Part shown: positions 21,644 to 31,274 of the stretch, piece by piece
How the letters are laid out: the number at the start of each line of letters is the position of its first letter
Position numbering within the stretch: position 1 is the stretch's first letter
Assembly (NCBI GenBank): GCA_937775205.1
Contig: CALKBX010000005.1
Span: 186,001-250,000 of the forward strand
Length of the DNA: 64,000 nt
Direction: 5' to 3'
Source of the DNA: an uncultured Verrucomicrobiae bacterium
GTDB lineage: Bacteria; Verrucomicrobiota; Verrucomicrobiia; Limisphaerales; UBA1100
Notes under the pieces: generated by a model
Database searches by the model: none
Seen by the model: the letters and a program-made list of their open reading frames with translations, nothing else
What the model was told of the DNA's origin: nothing
Position numbers and translations under genes: made by a program

Positions 21644-23131
21644 ATGAGTGACGCCGCCGGACAATCTGCGCAAGCCGTTGAGACGCATACGCCCAAGGAA
21701 TTGGTGCGGCAGCCGTTGGTGCTGAACAACCGGCCGCTCGGTTGGATCACCGAGCAAGTGTGCAGCATCGTGGAAGGCAAAATGCCGAAGTGGTGGAACG
21801 TGGCATTCGTGGTGAGTTTCCTCACCATGCTGATGTGCTTCGGCTACATCGGTTATCTCATCACCACCGGCGTGGGCGTGTGGGGCTTGAATCATCCCGT
21901 TGCGTGGGGCTGGGCGATTGTGAACTTCGTGTTTTGGATTGGCATCGGCCACGCGGGCACTTTGATTTCCGCCATCCTCTTTTTGTTGCGCCAAAAATGG
22001 CGGTGCTCCATCAACCGCACAGCGGAGGCGATGACTATTTTCGCGGTGATCTGCGCCGGCATTTTCCCGGGCATTCACGTGGGCCGCATTTGGCTGGCGT
22101 GGTGGCTGTTCCCGATCCCCAACGCGCACGGCATTTGGCCGCAGTTCCGCTCGCCGCTATTATGGGATGTGTTTGCGGTGTCGACGTATTTCACTGTGTC
22201 GCTGCTCTTTTGGTACATGGGCTTGATCCCCGACCTCGCGACCATCCGCGATCGCCTGCGCATTGCGGGCAAGAAACTCAATTCCGGTTTGGACTGGATG
22301 ATCAATCGCTTCAAGCAGTTCGCCTACGGCTTCTTCGCCATGGGCTGGACGGGGAGCAACCGTCACTGGCGCAATTATGAAAAGGCCTACCTTCTGCTCG
22401 CGGGCCTGAGCACGCCGCTGGTGCTTTCGGTGCACTCGATCGTGTCGTTTGACTTTGCCGTGTCGCAAGTGCCCGGCTGGCACACCACAATTTTCCCGCC
22501 TTACTTCGTGGCGGGCGCGGTGTTCTCCGGATTCGGCATGGTGCTCACGCTGATGATTCCGATGCGCGCGCTGTTTAAGCTGGAGGAAATCATCACCATC
22601 CGTCACCTCGAGTTGATGTGCAAAGTCATCATCGCCACCGGCAGCATCGTCGGCTACGCGTACGGAATGGAATTCTTCATTGCGTGGTACGGCGGCAATC
22701 CGTACGAGTTATACGCCTTTAAGAACCGCGCCTTCGGCCCGTATTGGTGGGCGTATTGGACGATGATTTCCTGCAACGTCATTAGCCCACAACTGTTCTG
22801 GTTCCAGTGGTGCCGCACGTCGCCGTGGTTTATTTTTATCGTCTCCATATTTGTAAACATCGGAATGTGGTTCGAGCGCTTTGTGATCGTGGTCACCTCA
22901 TTGCATCGCGATTATCTGCCATCGAGCTGGGGATATTACAGCCCCACACGCGTGGATATTTTGACCTTCGTGGGCACTTTCGGATTGTTCATGACACTGT
23001 TCCTGTTGTTCATCCGATATCTGCCGACCATTGCCATCAGTGAAGCAAAAGGCGTGACGCCGCAAGCCGATCCGCACCACAAATTGGGTGGGGCAAAACC
23101 AAGTCAACCCGAAGCGGAGGGCGCGCACTAA
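21644..23131 (+). CDS. actC: Alternative Complex III subunit ActC (NrfD/PsrC-like quinol-interacting membrane subunit)
   Basis: Polytopic; [42 protein letters not shown]; operon context. Confidence 0.93.
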   Translation: MSDAAGQSAQAVETHTPKELVRQPLVLNNRPLGWITEQVCSIVEGKMPKWWNVAFVVSFLTMLMCFGYIGYLITTGVGVWGLNHPVAWGWAIVNFVFWIGIGHAGTLISAILFLLRQKWRCSINRTAEAMTIFAVICAGIFPGIHVGRIWLAWWLFPIPNAHGIWPQFRSPLLWDVFAVSTYFTVSLLFWYMGLIPDLATIRDRLRIAGKKLNSGLDWMINRFKQFAYGFFAMGWTGSNRHWRNYEKAYLLLAGLSTPLVLSVHSIVSFDFAVSQVPGWHTTIFPPYFVAGAVFSGFGMVLTLMIPMRALFKLEEIITIRHLELMCKVIIATGSIVGYAYGMEFFIAWYGGNPYELYAFKNRAFGPYWWAYWTMISCNVISPQLFWFQWCRTSPWFIFIVSIFVNIGMWFERFVIVVTSLHRDYLPSSWGYYSPTRVDILTFVGTFGLFMTLFLLFIRYLPTIAISEAKGVTPQADPHHKLGGAKPSQPEAEGAH

Positions 23132-23667
23132 TGAGCCAGCCTTTCGCCATCATTGCTGAGTACGACACGCCGGCCGACATCATGGCCGCGGCGGAAAAAG
23201 TGCATGCTGCCGGTTACAAAAAATGGGACGTGCACACGCCGTTCCCCGTGCACGGCATGGATGACGCGATGGGCTTGAAGAATGCGCAGGTCGGTTGGTT
23301 CACTTTCTTCGGCGGCCTCACGGGACTGACTGCCGGGATGTTGATGATTTATTTTATGAACAAAGTCGACTACGACATCGTGGTCGGCGGCAAGCCGCTC
23401 TTCAGCGGGTTTTATGCATTCCCCGTCGCTTACGAAATGACGATTCTGCTCGGCGCGTTTGGGTCGCTCGGCGGGATGTTTATTTTGAACCGACTGCCGC
23501 GCCATCATAATCCGTTGCTGGCGAACGACCGTTTTGCGGCGGTGACGGACGACAAATTTTTCGTGGTTATCGAATGCGACGATCCCGCTTACGACGAAGC
23601 CGCCACGCGCGCGCTGCTCGAGGGCACCGATCCGCAACACATCGAAATGGTGGAGGACGCCCAATGA
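23131..23667 (+). CDS. actD: Alternative Complex III subunit ActD (DUF3341)
   Basis: IIAEYDTPADIMAAAEKVHAAGYKKWDVHTPFPVHGMDDAMGL. Confidence 0.9.
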   Translation: MSQPFAIIAEYDTPADIMAAAEKVHAAGYKKWDVHTPFPVHGMDDAMGLKNAQVGWFTFFGGLTGLTAGMLMIYFMNKVDYDIVVGGKPLFSGFYAFPVAYEMTILLGAFGSLGGMFILNRLPRHHNPLLANDRFAAVTDDKFFVVIECDDPAYDEAATRALLEGTDPQHIEMVEDAQ

Positions 23668-24374
23668 GATACGTACTGATTGGCATTGCGATGGGGGCGT
23701 TTATGGTCGTGGCACTGGCGGGATTCCGCGGCGACATCTCGCGCAAACCACCGCTCGAAGTAATTGCGGATATGGATCGCCAGCCGAAACTGCGGCCGAT
23801 GGAGCCCAACGCATTTTTCAAAAATGGCCTCAGTTCGCAGCGATTGGTGAAAGGCACCGTGGCACGCAGTGAACCGTTGGTGACGGCGAGTGGCGAAAAA
23901 GTATATCCCTTTCAAACCAATCACGCGGTGAACAAAGGCTACACGATCGCCGATGGCGCGACGAATTTTGTGTCCATTCCCCTGCCGGTGACGATGGCGT
24001 TTGTGGAACGTGGCCGCGAGCGGTTTGGAATTTCGTGCGTTCCTTGCCACGGTGCGCAAGGTGATGGCAATGGCATCGTGGGCAAGTTCGGCTTCAGTGG
24101 TATCCGTGATTTGCATGCTGAGACAGCATTGAAGCTGGCCGATGGCGCCGTTTTCAAAATCATTTCCGAAGGCCAAAAGTCTTCACCAACCGAAGCGGGG
24201 ATGTTGGGCTACGCCTCGAACATCGATGTGGTCGACCGCTGGGCCATCGTGGCTTATGTGCGCGCGTTGCAGTTGAGCCGTTTGGGCGATGCGAAAAAAG
24301 ACAACGTGCCTGCGCGATTTTTGATTCCAGAAAAAGCTCCTGAAGCCGAAGCCGCAAAGGAGGGCACTGAATAA
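23664..24374 (+). CDS. actE: Alternative Complex III subunit ActE, monohaem cytochrome c
   Basis: GISCVPCHGAQGDGNGIVGKFGF; N-terminal membrane or signal segment. Confidence 0.88.
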   Translation: MRYVLIGIAMGAFMVVALAGFRGDISRKPPLEVIADMDRQPKLRPMEPNAFFKNGLSSQRLVKGTVARSEPLVTASGEKVYPFQTNHAVNKGYTIADGATNFVSIPLPVTMAFVERGRERFGISCVPCHGAQGDGNGIVGKFGFSGIRDLHAETALKLADGAVFKIISEGQKSSPTEAGMLGYASNIDVVDRWAIVAYVRALQLSRLGDAKKDNVPARFLIPEKAPEAEAAKEGTE

Positions 24375-25651
24375 TGAGCACCGAAACCGCCACTGTGCCC
24401 GTGGAGAAACAAGAAACCCAGTGGCGCAACATCCCGCAAATCGCGGTGGTGTCCGGTCTGTTGCTTTGCGTTTACGGCTTCATCGACGACAAGCAGCAGT
24501 TTGCCTATTCGTATCTCACTGCGTTTATGTTTTTCCTGAGCATCGGGCTAGGTTCGTTGTTCCTCGTGTTGGTGCATCACCTGTTTGATGCCGGTTGGTC
24601 CGCGCCCATTCGGCGGTATCTTGAGCATCTTTCCTGTTTACTTTTCCCGTGGCTTGGGATTGCATTTATTCCGATTGGTTTTCTGGCGATGGATATTTAT
24701 CCGTGGATGCATTTGGATCCGCACGATGACCACGCACTGCACGCGAAGGCCGCGTTATTCAATAAACCGATGTGGTACACGGCCTCGGTGGTTTTATTTT
24801 TGGTGTGGGGTTGGCTGACGCATCGGCTGCGTTACTGGAGTTTGGAGCAGGATAAATCCGGCACCGAAGCGTTTGAAGGCAAACTGGTTTTCCCGGAAAA
24901 CTTGATGGCCGGTTTCACGCGTAATTTTCAGGGATTGTCTTTCGAGAGAGACAATCAACAGGTGATGTGCACGCGGATGATGCGCATTCACGCGGGCTAC
25001 GGCGTGGCGCTCTTTGCCTTCTCGCTCACGCTCGGTTGTATCCTGTGGATGAAGAGCATTCAGCATCAATTTTTCAGCACGATGTACGGTGTGTATTATT
25101 TCGCCGGCAGCGTGTGGGTGAGCATTGCCACCGCGTGGATCATCGGCCGCATCCTCAAGGCGCGCGGGCATTTGCCGCAACTCCATCGCCTGCAGTTTTA
25201 TCACCTCGGCACGCTGTTGCTGGCGTTCACGGTGTTTTATGCGTACATCCATTTCTCGCAATATTTTCTGATTTGGAATGCAGCGGTGCCGGAGGAAACG
25301 TTCTGGTATGTGATGCGCGAAAAAGGCACGTGGATGTACATCGGCGTGGCGCTCATCGTCGGCCACTTTGTGATTCCGTTCCTCGCGCTGCTGCGCATTG
25401 ACGGCAAACTCACCAACAAACTGATGGTGCCGGTATTCATTTGGGTGGTGCTGATGCACTATATGGACATGACTTTTAATGTAATGCCCGAAATTCATGC
25501 CGACGGCCCATCGCCCGCGCTGGCGGATTTAGGTGCCTTTTTGCTGTTGGGCGGCTCGCTGGCAATGATTTTTATCCGCAACCTGTTTGACCATCCTGTC
25601 TGCCCGCTGCGCGATCCGCGCATGGGCGAGGCGCTGGAGCGACACGAATGA
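24374..25651 (+). CDS. actF: Alternative Complex III subunit ActF (NrfD-like)
   Basis: Polytopic; LFLVLVHHLFDAGWSAPIRRYLEHLS; overlaps actE by 1 nt. Confidence 0.9.
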   Translation: MSTETATVPVEKQETQWRNIPQIAVVSGLLLCVYGFIDDKQQFAYSYLTAFMFFLSIGLGSLFLVLVHHLFDAGWSAPIRRYLEHLSCLLFPWLGIAFIPIGFLAMDIYPWMHLDPHDDHALHAKAALFNKPMWYTASVVLFLVWGWLTHRLRYWSLEQDKSGTEAFEGKLVFPENLMAGFTRNFQGLSFERDNQQVMCTRMMRIHAGYGVALFAFSLTLGCILWMKSIQHQFFSTMYGVYYFAGSVWVSIATAWIIGRILKARGHLPQLHRLQFYHLGTLLLAFTVFYAYIHFSQYFLIWNAAVPEETFWYVMREKGTWMYIGVALIVGHFVIPFLALLRIDGKLTNKLMVPVFIWVVLMHYMDMTFNVMPEIHADGPSPALADLGAFLLLGGSLAMIFIRNLFDHPVCPLRDPRMGEALERHE

Positions 25652-26400
25652 GCCACGAACCGCAAACAACGGAAGCCACAGACGCTACGCGCCCCAGCTG
25701 GGCCGCGCACGAATTGGCGGCCTTGGCGCTGACGGTGGTGCTGGCGGTGTGGGTGGTCGCCCAATGGGGCGCCGCGGTGCAGCCGCAGCGGAACACCGAA
25801 CGTGATGAAAAACGCGCGGCAACGCTGGCCGAATTGCGCTCGGCGGATGAGGATGTACTGGATAGTTTTGGCGTGGTCGATGAACCGCTCAAGCGGTACC
25901 GCATCCCAATCCAAAACGCGATGACGCTCGTGGCGGAATTGGGTGCAAACAATATTGCCAAGGAAGTTGCCGAACGCACCGCGCCTCCGACGGATTTGAA
26001 ACTGGTTGAAATACCGGATCCGGATTTTTTGGCGGATGAATCTGAACTGGACGATCCGGACTTGATCGCTCAGGGTAAGACGTTGTTTCTGACCAAGATT
26101 TGTTTTACCTGCCACCAAAATGATCCGGCCGTGCCTGCGCCTGCGGGGTTGGCACTGGGAGCCCCCAAATTCATCGGCGATTTTTGGGGCAAAGAACGGT
26201 TGGTACATAAAGGCTTGGGCGGGCCGTTGGAGCGGGTGGTGATGGGGCCGGGATATTTTGCAGAATCCGTTTCGGCTGCCGGTTCCGGGTTACGCGTACT
26301 CAAAGGAGCTCTCACCCCCATGCCGCCGCCGCCGCCAGTAACCGACGAAGAAGTGAAGGCATTGATGGCGTATGTGCGTAGCTTGAGTCAGGAAAATTGA
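25648..26400 (+). CDS. Membrane-anchored monohaem cytochrome c (tandem copy 1)
   Basis: FLTKICFTCHQNDPAVPAPAGLALGAP...LTPMPPPPPVTDEEVKALMAYVRSL. Confidence 0.85.
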   Translation: MSHEPQTTEATDATRPSWAAHELAALALTVVLAVWVVAQWGAAVQPQRNTERDEKRAATLAELRSADEDVLDSFGVVDEPLKRYRIPIQNAMTLVAELGANNIAKEVAERTAPPTDLKLVEIPDPDFLADESELDDPDLIAQGKTLFLTKICFTCHQNDPAVPAPAGLALGAPKFIGDFWGKERLVHKGLGGPLERVVMGPGYFAESVSAAGSGLRVLKGALTPMPPPPPVTDEEVKALMAYVRSLSQEN

Positions 26401-26813
26401 TGAACTGGAAACCGGTAATTTTTATAGTGACCGGCCTCGCAGCATTCGGCGCGCAGGCGGATGAAAAGGAACTCATTGCCAAAGGCAAGACGCTGTTTCT
26501 GACCAAGATATGTTTTACCTGCCATCAAACTGATCCGGCAGTGCCGGCGCCGGCGGGATTGGCTTTAAAAGCGCCGATGTTTATTGGCGAGTTTTGGGGC
26601 AAGGAACGCGAAGTGGCGCTCGGCTTTGGCGGCAAGGTGGTGAAGGTGAAAATGGACGAGAAATATTTTATTGAGTCGGTGAAAATGCCGATGGTCAAAG
26701 TGGTGAAAGGCGCATTGGTACCAATGCCGCCCCCGCCCCCGCCCATTACCGATGAGGACATCGCTGCACTGATGGCTTACGTGAAAAGCTTGAGTAAGCC
26801 GCAGGTGAACTAA
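26400..26813 (+). CDS. Monohaem cytochrome c (tandem copy 2)
   Basis: FLTKICFTCHQTDPAVPAPAGLALKAP...LVPMPPPPPPITDEDIAALMAYVKSL; clear paralogue of the preceding gene; signal-peptide-like N-terminus. Confidence 0.85.
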   Translation: MNWKPVIFIVTGLAAFGAQADEKELIAKGKTLFLTKICFTCHQTDPAVPAPAGLALKAPMFIGEFWGKEREVALGFGGKVVKVKMDEKYFIESVKMPMVKVVKGALVPMPPPPPPITDEDIAALMAYVKSLSKPQVN

Positions 26814-26826
26814 TGAAATAATTTTG

Positions 26827-28293
26827 ATGAGCGAATCGATAGACAACATTGCACCTGAAGCTACGCCGGAGGAAATCAATGCCTCCTGTCGTTGGCCGGT
26901 GATGTTTCTGTTTTTCAGCGCGGCGCTGTGGCTGGTGAAAGCGGCGATCATCGGCGTAATGGGTTCGGTTAAATTGCATATGCCGGAATTTTTGTCCGAT
27001 ATTTCCTTCCTCACTTACGGCCATTTACAGGCCAACGCTTGGGTGGCATTTCTGTTTGGCTTCGGCGGCAACGCAGGGCTCGGCCTTACGCTGTGGATGC
27101 TCAGCCGCTTGCGCGGCGCGCCGCTGGCCCGTCCGGGTTTTGTCATCGCAGGCACGGTGCTGTGGAATGTCGGCGTCACCGCCGCGTTGGTTGGCATCAC
27201 TTTGGGCGATCAAAATGGCGTGGCGGGTTTGGAACTGCCGGTGTACGCCGGTCGCGTGCTCTTGATTGGGCAGGCATTCATCGCCTTCAGCGCCATCCTC
27301 ACTTATTTTTCACGCCGTCATAAACAGCTCTATCCCAGCACGTGGTACCTCATCGGGGCGCTGGTGGCGTTGCCTTGGATTGTGGGCACAGCGCATTGGC
27401 TGCTGGCGGCGGCACCCGTGCGCGGCGCGGCACAAATTCCTGTGGGACATTGGGCGACGACCAGTTTGCTGCAGGTGTGGCTGGGCTGTCTCGGCTTGGC
27501 GGCGGTGTTGTATTTTATTCCAAAAATTATTGGCCGCGAATTATTCAGCCGCCAATGGGCGGCGTTTGGATTCTGGATGCTGCTGCTACTGGGCGGTTGG
27601 GTGAACTTGAACTCCGGCTCGCCCTTGCCGGTTTGGCAAATCAAGCTGAGCCAGTTCGCCAACGGCCTTTTCATCTTTGTGGTGATCGCCGTCGGCTGGA
27701 ACCTTCGCCAAACCGCCCGCGGAGTGCCGTTGCTGGGATCAGAAAATTTAACGCTTAAGTTTATGGGCTTCGCGCTCGGCGCGTGGGTTGTGTCCGGCCT
27801 GTTCACGTTCTGCAATGTGTTTCCGGAGTGGAATGCGATACTGCAATTCACGTATGCGAACACCGCGCTGCGCCATCTATTCGCGTGGGGCTTCTTCGCG
27901 ATGGCGATGTTGGGCGGTATTTATTATGTGGCGCCGCGACTGTTGGGGTCCGATCTCGATTGGCCCTGCGGGCGGACAGTGCGTTGGGTATACCGGTTAA
28001 TTGCCGTGGGCGTAATCATCATCACACTGGCCGGTGTGGGGATGGCGTGGGGTCACGGCCAAGCGTTGCAACAAATAGGAGTGGACGCGATGACTTTACA
28101 AACCAAAGCCATTAACCCTATGCGCATCGCGTTTCTTGGGGAGATATTATTTATGGTCAGCAGCTTTATTTTCCTCGGCAGTTTGTTATGCCTCTTGTCA
28201 CGGAACTGTTGTGGTGAATTGAGCCCGATGGCGCTTTGGCGTCAGATTCGTGAAGCCAAAATGGAAGGTGAAACGGAAGGTGGCGCGCAATGA
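26827..28293 (+). CDS. cbb3 oxidase CcoN-like subunit I homologue, apparently lacking CuB/haem b3 ligands
   Basis: About 12 hydrophobic helices; subunit-I-like TYGHLQANAWVAFLFGFGGNA and ALRHLFAWGFFAMAMLGGIYYVAPRLL; no HH dipeptide anywhere. Confidence 0.75.
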   Translation: MSESIDNIAPEATPEEINASCRWPVMFLFFSAALWLVKAAIIGVMGSVKLHMPEFLSDISFLTYGHLQANAWVAFLFGFGGNAGLGLTLWMLSRLRGAPLARPGFVIAGTVLWNVGVTAALVGITLGDQNGVAGLELPVYAGRVLLIGQAFIAFSAILTYFSRRHKQLYPSTWYLIGALVALPWIVGTAHWLLAAAPVRGAAQIPVGHWATTSLLQVWLGCLGLAAVLYFIPKIIGRELFSRQWAAFGFWMLLLLGGWVNLNSGSPLPVWQIKLSQFANGLFIFVVIAVGWNLRQTARGVPLLGSENLTLKFMGFALGAWVVSGLFTFCNVFPEWNAILQFTYANTALRHLFAWGFFAMAMLGGIYYVAPRLLGSDLDWPCGRTVRWVYRLIAVGVIIITLAGVGMAWGHGQALQQIGVDAMTLQTKAINPMRIAFLGEILFMVSSFIFLGSLLCLLSRNCCGELSPMALWRQIREAKMEGETEGGAQ

Positions 28294-29465
28294 ACAAAGC
28301 CCCGTGGATTTTCTTGGGTGTGCTTTTCACGCTGAGCCTTTCGTGGTGGGGAATGGTCTATGGCCCCGCCTCGCAACTCGCTGGGCAATCAGCGGACAAA
28401 GGCGATGGTACCGCCGTGCTACCCCGCGTGGGTCTTGCAAAGCAGGGCGAACAAGTGTACCGCGAAAACGGTTGCTACTATTGCCATACCCGCACGGCGA
28501 CGGGCGGTGAGTTTGGTTATGAATTGCGGCTCTCACAATTGGGGGGGGATCGCGAAGTTACCGATGAAGTTCTCGGCGAGAACATCACTGTTGAAAACAC
28601 CCGGTTGATTGATTTGGCGTTTGAATTCAAATACGTGGTTGCCGCGAAAAAAACACTCGATGATGCAAACAAAGCGCTGGCGGATGCGAAAGAAAAGACA
28701 CCGGAACTAAAGGACGCAGTTGCGGTTGCAGAAAAAAGTTTATCGAATAATACGGCATCATTTAGAGAAGTGAATTCCAATGTCACGGAAAAGATCACTG
28801 CCCAAGATGAAAAAGATACCATTCTGTTTAGGGCTTACGGACTGTCGGGTGTGGAAATAAAAGACAAAGCGTTAATGATCCAGCTGGGTATGGGCGAACA
28901 AATTATTGACGAGCACAGAAAAATCGCCAATGAAGCCATAATTAAACTCACCCATGGCAAGGCGCAGTGGGGCGACATCGAGGATATGGTGCGCGGTTTA
29001 AAAACCCGTGCAGGCGCGCAGTTTAAGTTGCAGCCGGTGGTGATCGATTGGCCGGATGTGCAAAACGGGGTGGCGTTGCGCCAATCGGTGACACGCGATT
29101 TTATGCACGATACCTACGCGATGCCCGGCGTCATGCAGCTGGGTCCGAATCTCGCTAATGCGGGCGGCACGCCGGCTCTGGAGGATTCGAATCAGTTTTA
29201 TGTGCATCTTTATCAGCCACGCCTCATCAACGAAAAATCGGTGATGCCACCGTATCGGTATTTGTTTCGGAAAATAAAAGTCAATACCGGTGAAACCTCG
29301 CCAAAAAATGCATTGAAGATCAAGGGTAAGGACTTGGTAGCAGGCTACGCCATTATCCCCACGGAAAAGGCTGAGGCGCTATTTGAATTTCTTAAAAGCC
29401 TGCGTACCGACGCGCTGCCGGAAGCACCGATCGTGGATAACCCGAAACCGGCGGACGACCAATGA
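28290..29465 (+). CDS. CcoO-like monohaem cytochrome c with long helical insert
   Basis: GEQVYRENGCYYCHTRTATGGEFGYELRLSQLGGDREV; MQLGPNLANAGG; NEKSVMPPYRYLF; coiled-coil-like KKTLDDANKALADAKEKTPELKDAVAVAEKSL. Confidence 0.75.
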   Translation: MNKAPWIFLGVLFTLSLSWWGMVYGPASQLAGQSADKGDGTAVLPRVGLAKQGEQVYRENGCYYCHTRTATGGEFGYELRLSQLGGDREVTDEVLGENITVENTRLIDLAFEFKYVVAAKKTLDDANKALADAKEKTPELKDAVAVAEKSLSNNTASFREVNSNVTEKITAQDEKDTILFRAYGLSGVEIKDKALMIQLGMGEQIIDEHRKIANEAIIKLTHGKAQWGDIEDMVRGLKTRAGAQFKLQPVVIDWPDVQNGVALRQSVTRDFMHDTYAMPGVMQLGPNLANAGGTPALEDSNQFYVHLYQPRLINEKSVMPPYRYLFRKIKVNTGETSPKNALKIKGKDLVAGYAIIPTEKAEALFEFLKSLRTDALPEAPIVDNPKPADDQ

Positions 29466-30076
29466 GCGAAAATTTCTCCAACTTGAACGAGCCCAGCGAG
29501 CCCAGCAGTGGCACGGCGCAAATGCCGATGGGCATTATGATTGTTCTTATTTTGCTCGGCTATATCGGGTGCTACAACGTGGATCAGTGGAACGCCAATT
29601 TCGCCGCCAATGTGCACGCGCCATTCACCGAGCCGGACGAGGTGGCTTCGCTGGCACCCTCGGCTGAGGAATTGCTGGTGGCGCGCGGCAAACAAGTCTA
29701 TTCCAAAAATTGCGTGGCCTGTCACCAAGCTAATGGCGCAGGGTCAGGCACAGACATCCCGCCCTTGGCCGGTTCCGAATGGGTGAAAGGCGATGTTGCC
29801 ACTATTGTGGCCATCACACAGAAGGGGCTTATTGGGCCGATCAGCGTGGCCGGGAAAAAATATGGCGCGGGAGCCATGACTGCTGCGGGCGAAACGCTCA
29901 GTCCCGATGAATTAGCGGCCGTAATCTCCTATATCCGGAAAGAGTGGAGTAATGGCGGAAGTGCGGTTGGAGTCGAAGAGGTAAATGATGCCCGAAAAAA
30001 GGTGGACGACAGCGGCCAAAGCGGGCAGTGGGAAGTGAAGGCTCTGGAAGCAGCCGGTTTCATAATTCCTGAATAA
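29462..30076 (+). CDS. CcoP-like membrane-anchored monohaem cytochrome c
   Basis: IMIVLILLGYIGCYNVDQW; GKQVYSKNCVACHQANGAGSGTDIPPLAGSEW. Confidence 0.8.
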   Translation: MSENFSNLNEPSEPSSGTAQMPMGIMIVLILLGYIGCYNVDQWNANFAANVHAPFTEPDEVASLAPSAEELLVARGKQVYSKNCVACHQANGAGSGTDIPPLAGSEWVKGDVATIVAITQKGLIGPISVAGKKYGAGAMTAAGETLSPDELAAVISYIRKEWSNGGSAVGVEEVNDARKKVDDSGQSGQWEVKALEAAGFIIPE

Positions 30077-30099
30077 CCCGTTTTTTTCTATTTCAACGC

Positions 30100-30129
30100 A
30101 AGCCACAGCAAACGATTGCTGTGGCTTTT
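30100..30129 (+). terminator. Rho-independent terminator after the respiratory operon
   Basis: AAGCCACAGCAaacgatTGCTGTGGCTT followed by ttgtttt. Confidence 0.8.
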
Positions 30130-30133
30130 GTTT

Positions 30134-30388
30134 TCAACCCTCCGCATCGAGATTATGGCGGGGTTGAGTTTCCAATCGGTCGATGGCTTGGAATTTGTAT
30201 TTTTGATCGGTGGTGATGATGAACATCCCGTCGATGCCGTCTTTACTTATGTAAGGGTGCAGCACTTTGAAGGGGAGCTGCACGGTGCGCCCATCGGCGG
30301 CGGTGGCGATGACCTGGCGGATGCGACCGCGATAATAATCTTCCACCTGTAGCGTGGTGAGCCGGATGGAAACGGTGATGCGGATCAT
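30134..30388 (-). CDS. DUF2835-like small protein
   Basis: YYRGRIRQVIATAADGRTVQLPFKVLHPYISKDGIDGMFIITTDQKYKFQAIDRL. Confidence 0.65.
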   Translation of the reverse strand: MIRITVSIRLTTLQVEDYYRGRIRQVIATAADGRTVQLPFKVLHPYISKDGIDGMFIITTDQKYKFQAIDRLETQPRHNLDAEG

Positions 30389-30560
30389 TTTAATTTAGCG
30401 ATTAGCGCCATTGGCCGGTGAGGGTGAAGGCGGCCTCAACGGGCAGGGCAAGGGCCAATAGCAGCAGGATTGGCCGGAAGCATTTCACTCCCAGATTTTA
30501 GGCGTAAAAACGACTGCCGGCAAGCTCGGGCTTGTGTGTTGGGCAAGCTCAGACTAATGT

Positions 30561-31166
30561 GTGGATATGAACCTGCCGTCCATCGAGTTGTTGCGCCAAG
30601 GCGACTCGGAGGGTTGGGATGTAGTCTTTGAATGGCTTTGGCCAATGGCACTGAGTTCCGCGCGCCGCAAGCTCGAGGTTCTCGCTCCGGCCGAGGTGGA
30701 GGATGCGGCGCTTGATGCGTTTGTGGCCTTGTTTCAAACTATCGACAACGTGCCGTCCACCGAGAGTCTGCCCTCGCTGATGGTGGCCATTGCCAGCAAT
30801 CGCGCGATCGATGTATTGCGCAGCCGAAGCGCGCAAAAACGCGATGCCTCGCTGAGCCGCACTTTTGATGTCGTGCTGGAGGATGAAACACCCGGCACAC
30901 AGGTGAACCCGCTGGAGGCCCTGCAAATCCAAGAGTTGTATGAATTGCTTGAGCAAGTGCGGCTGGATCTTCCACCTTTCACCGCCCGGATTCTCCACGA
31001 GTACTATTATGAGGGGCAGAGCCATCGGGAAATTGCCGAGCGGCATCGCGTCACTGTGTCCTCCATTAGCGGTCGTATTCGCCGAGGTTTGTTGATCCTG
31101 CACAACAAGTTGAAAAATAATCGAATTTTTTGCGAAGATTATCCGGACAAAATACGAATTGTATAA
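30561..31166 (+). CDS. ECF-type RNA polymerase sigma factor
   Basis: AEVEDAALDAFVALFQTI (region 2-like); FTARILHEYYYEGQSHREIAERHRVTVSSISGRIRRGLLIL (sigma4-like HTH). Confidence 0.85.
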   Translation: MDMNLPSIELLRQGDSEGWDVVFEWLWPMALSSARRKLEVLAPAEVEDAALDAFVALFQTIDNVPSTESLPSLMVAIASNRAIDVLRSRSAQKRDASLSRTFDVVLEDETPGTQVNPLEALQIQELYELLEQVRLDLPPFTARILHEYYYEGQSHREIAERHRVTVSSISGRIRRGLLILHNKLKNNRIFCEDYPDKIRIV

Positions 31167-31274
31167 TGAAGGGCGGCTTCGGCCCCGGTGATGGCTCTAA
31201 AGCTTCGGCAAGGCTCTAAAAGTCGATAATATCCAAAAAAGTGTGAAACGACCGAAATTGTTGAAAACGGACCT

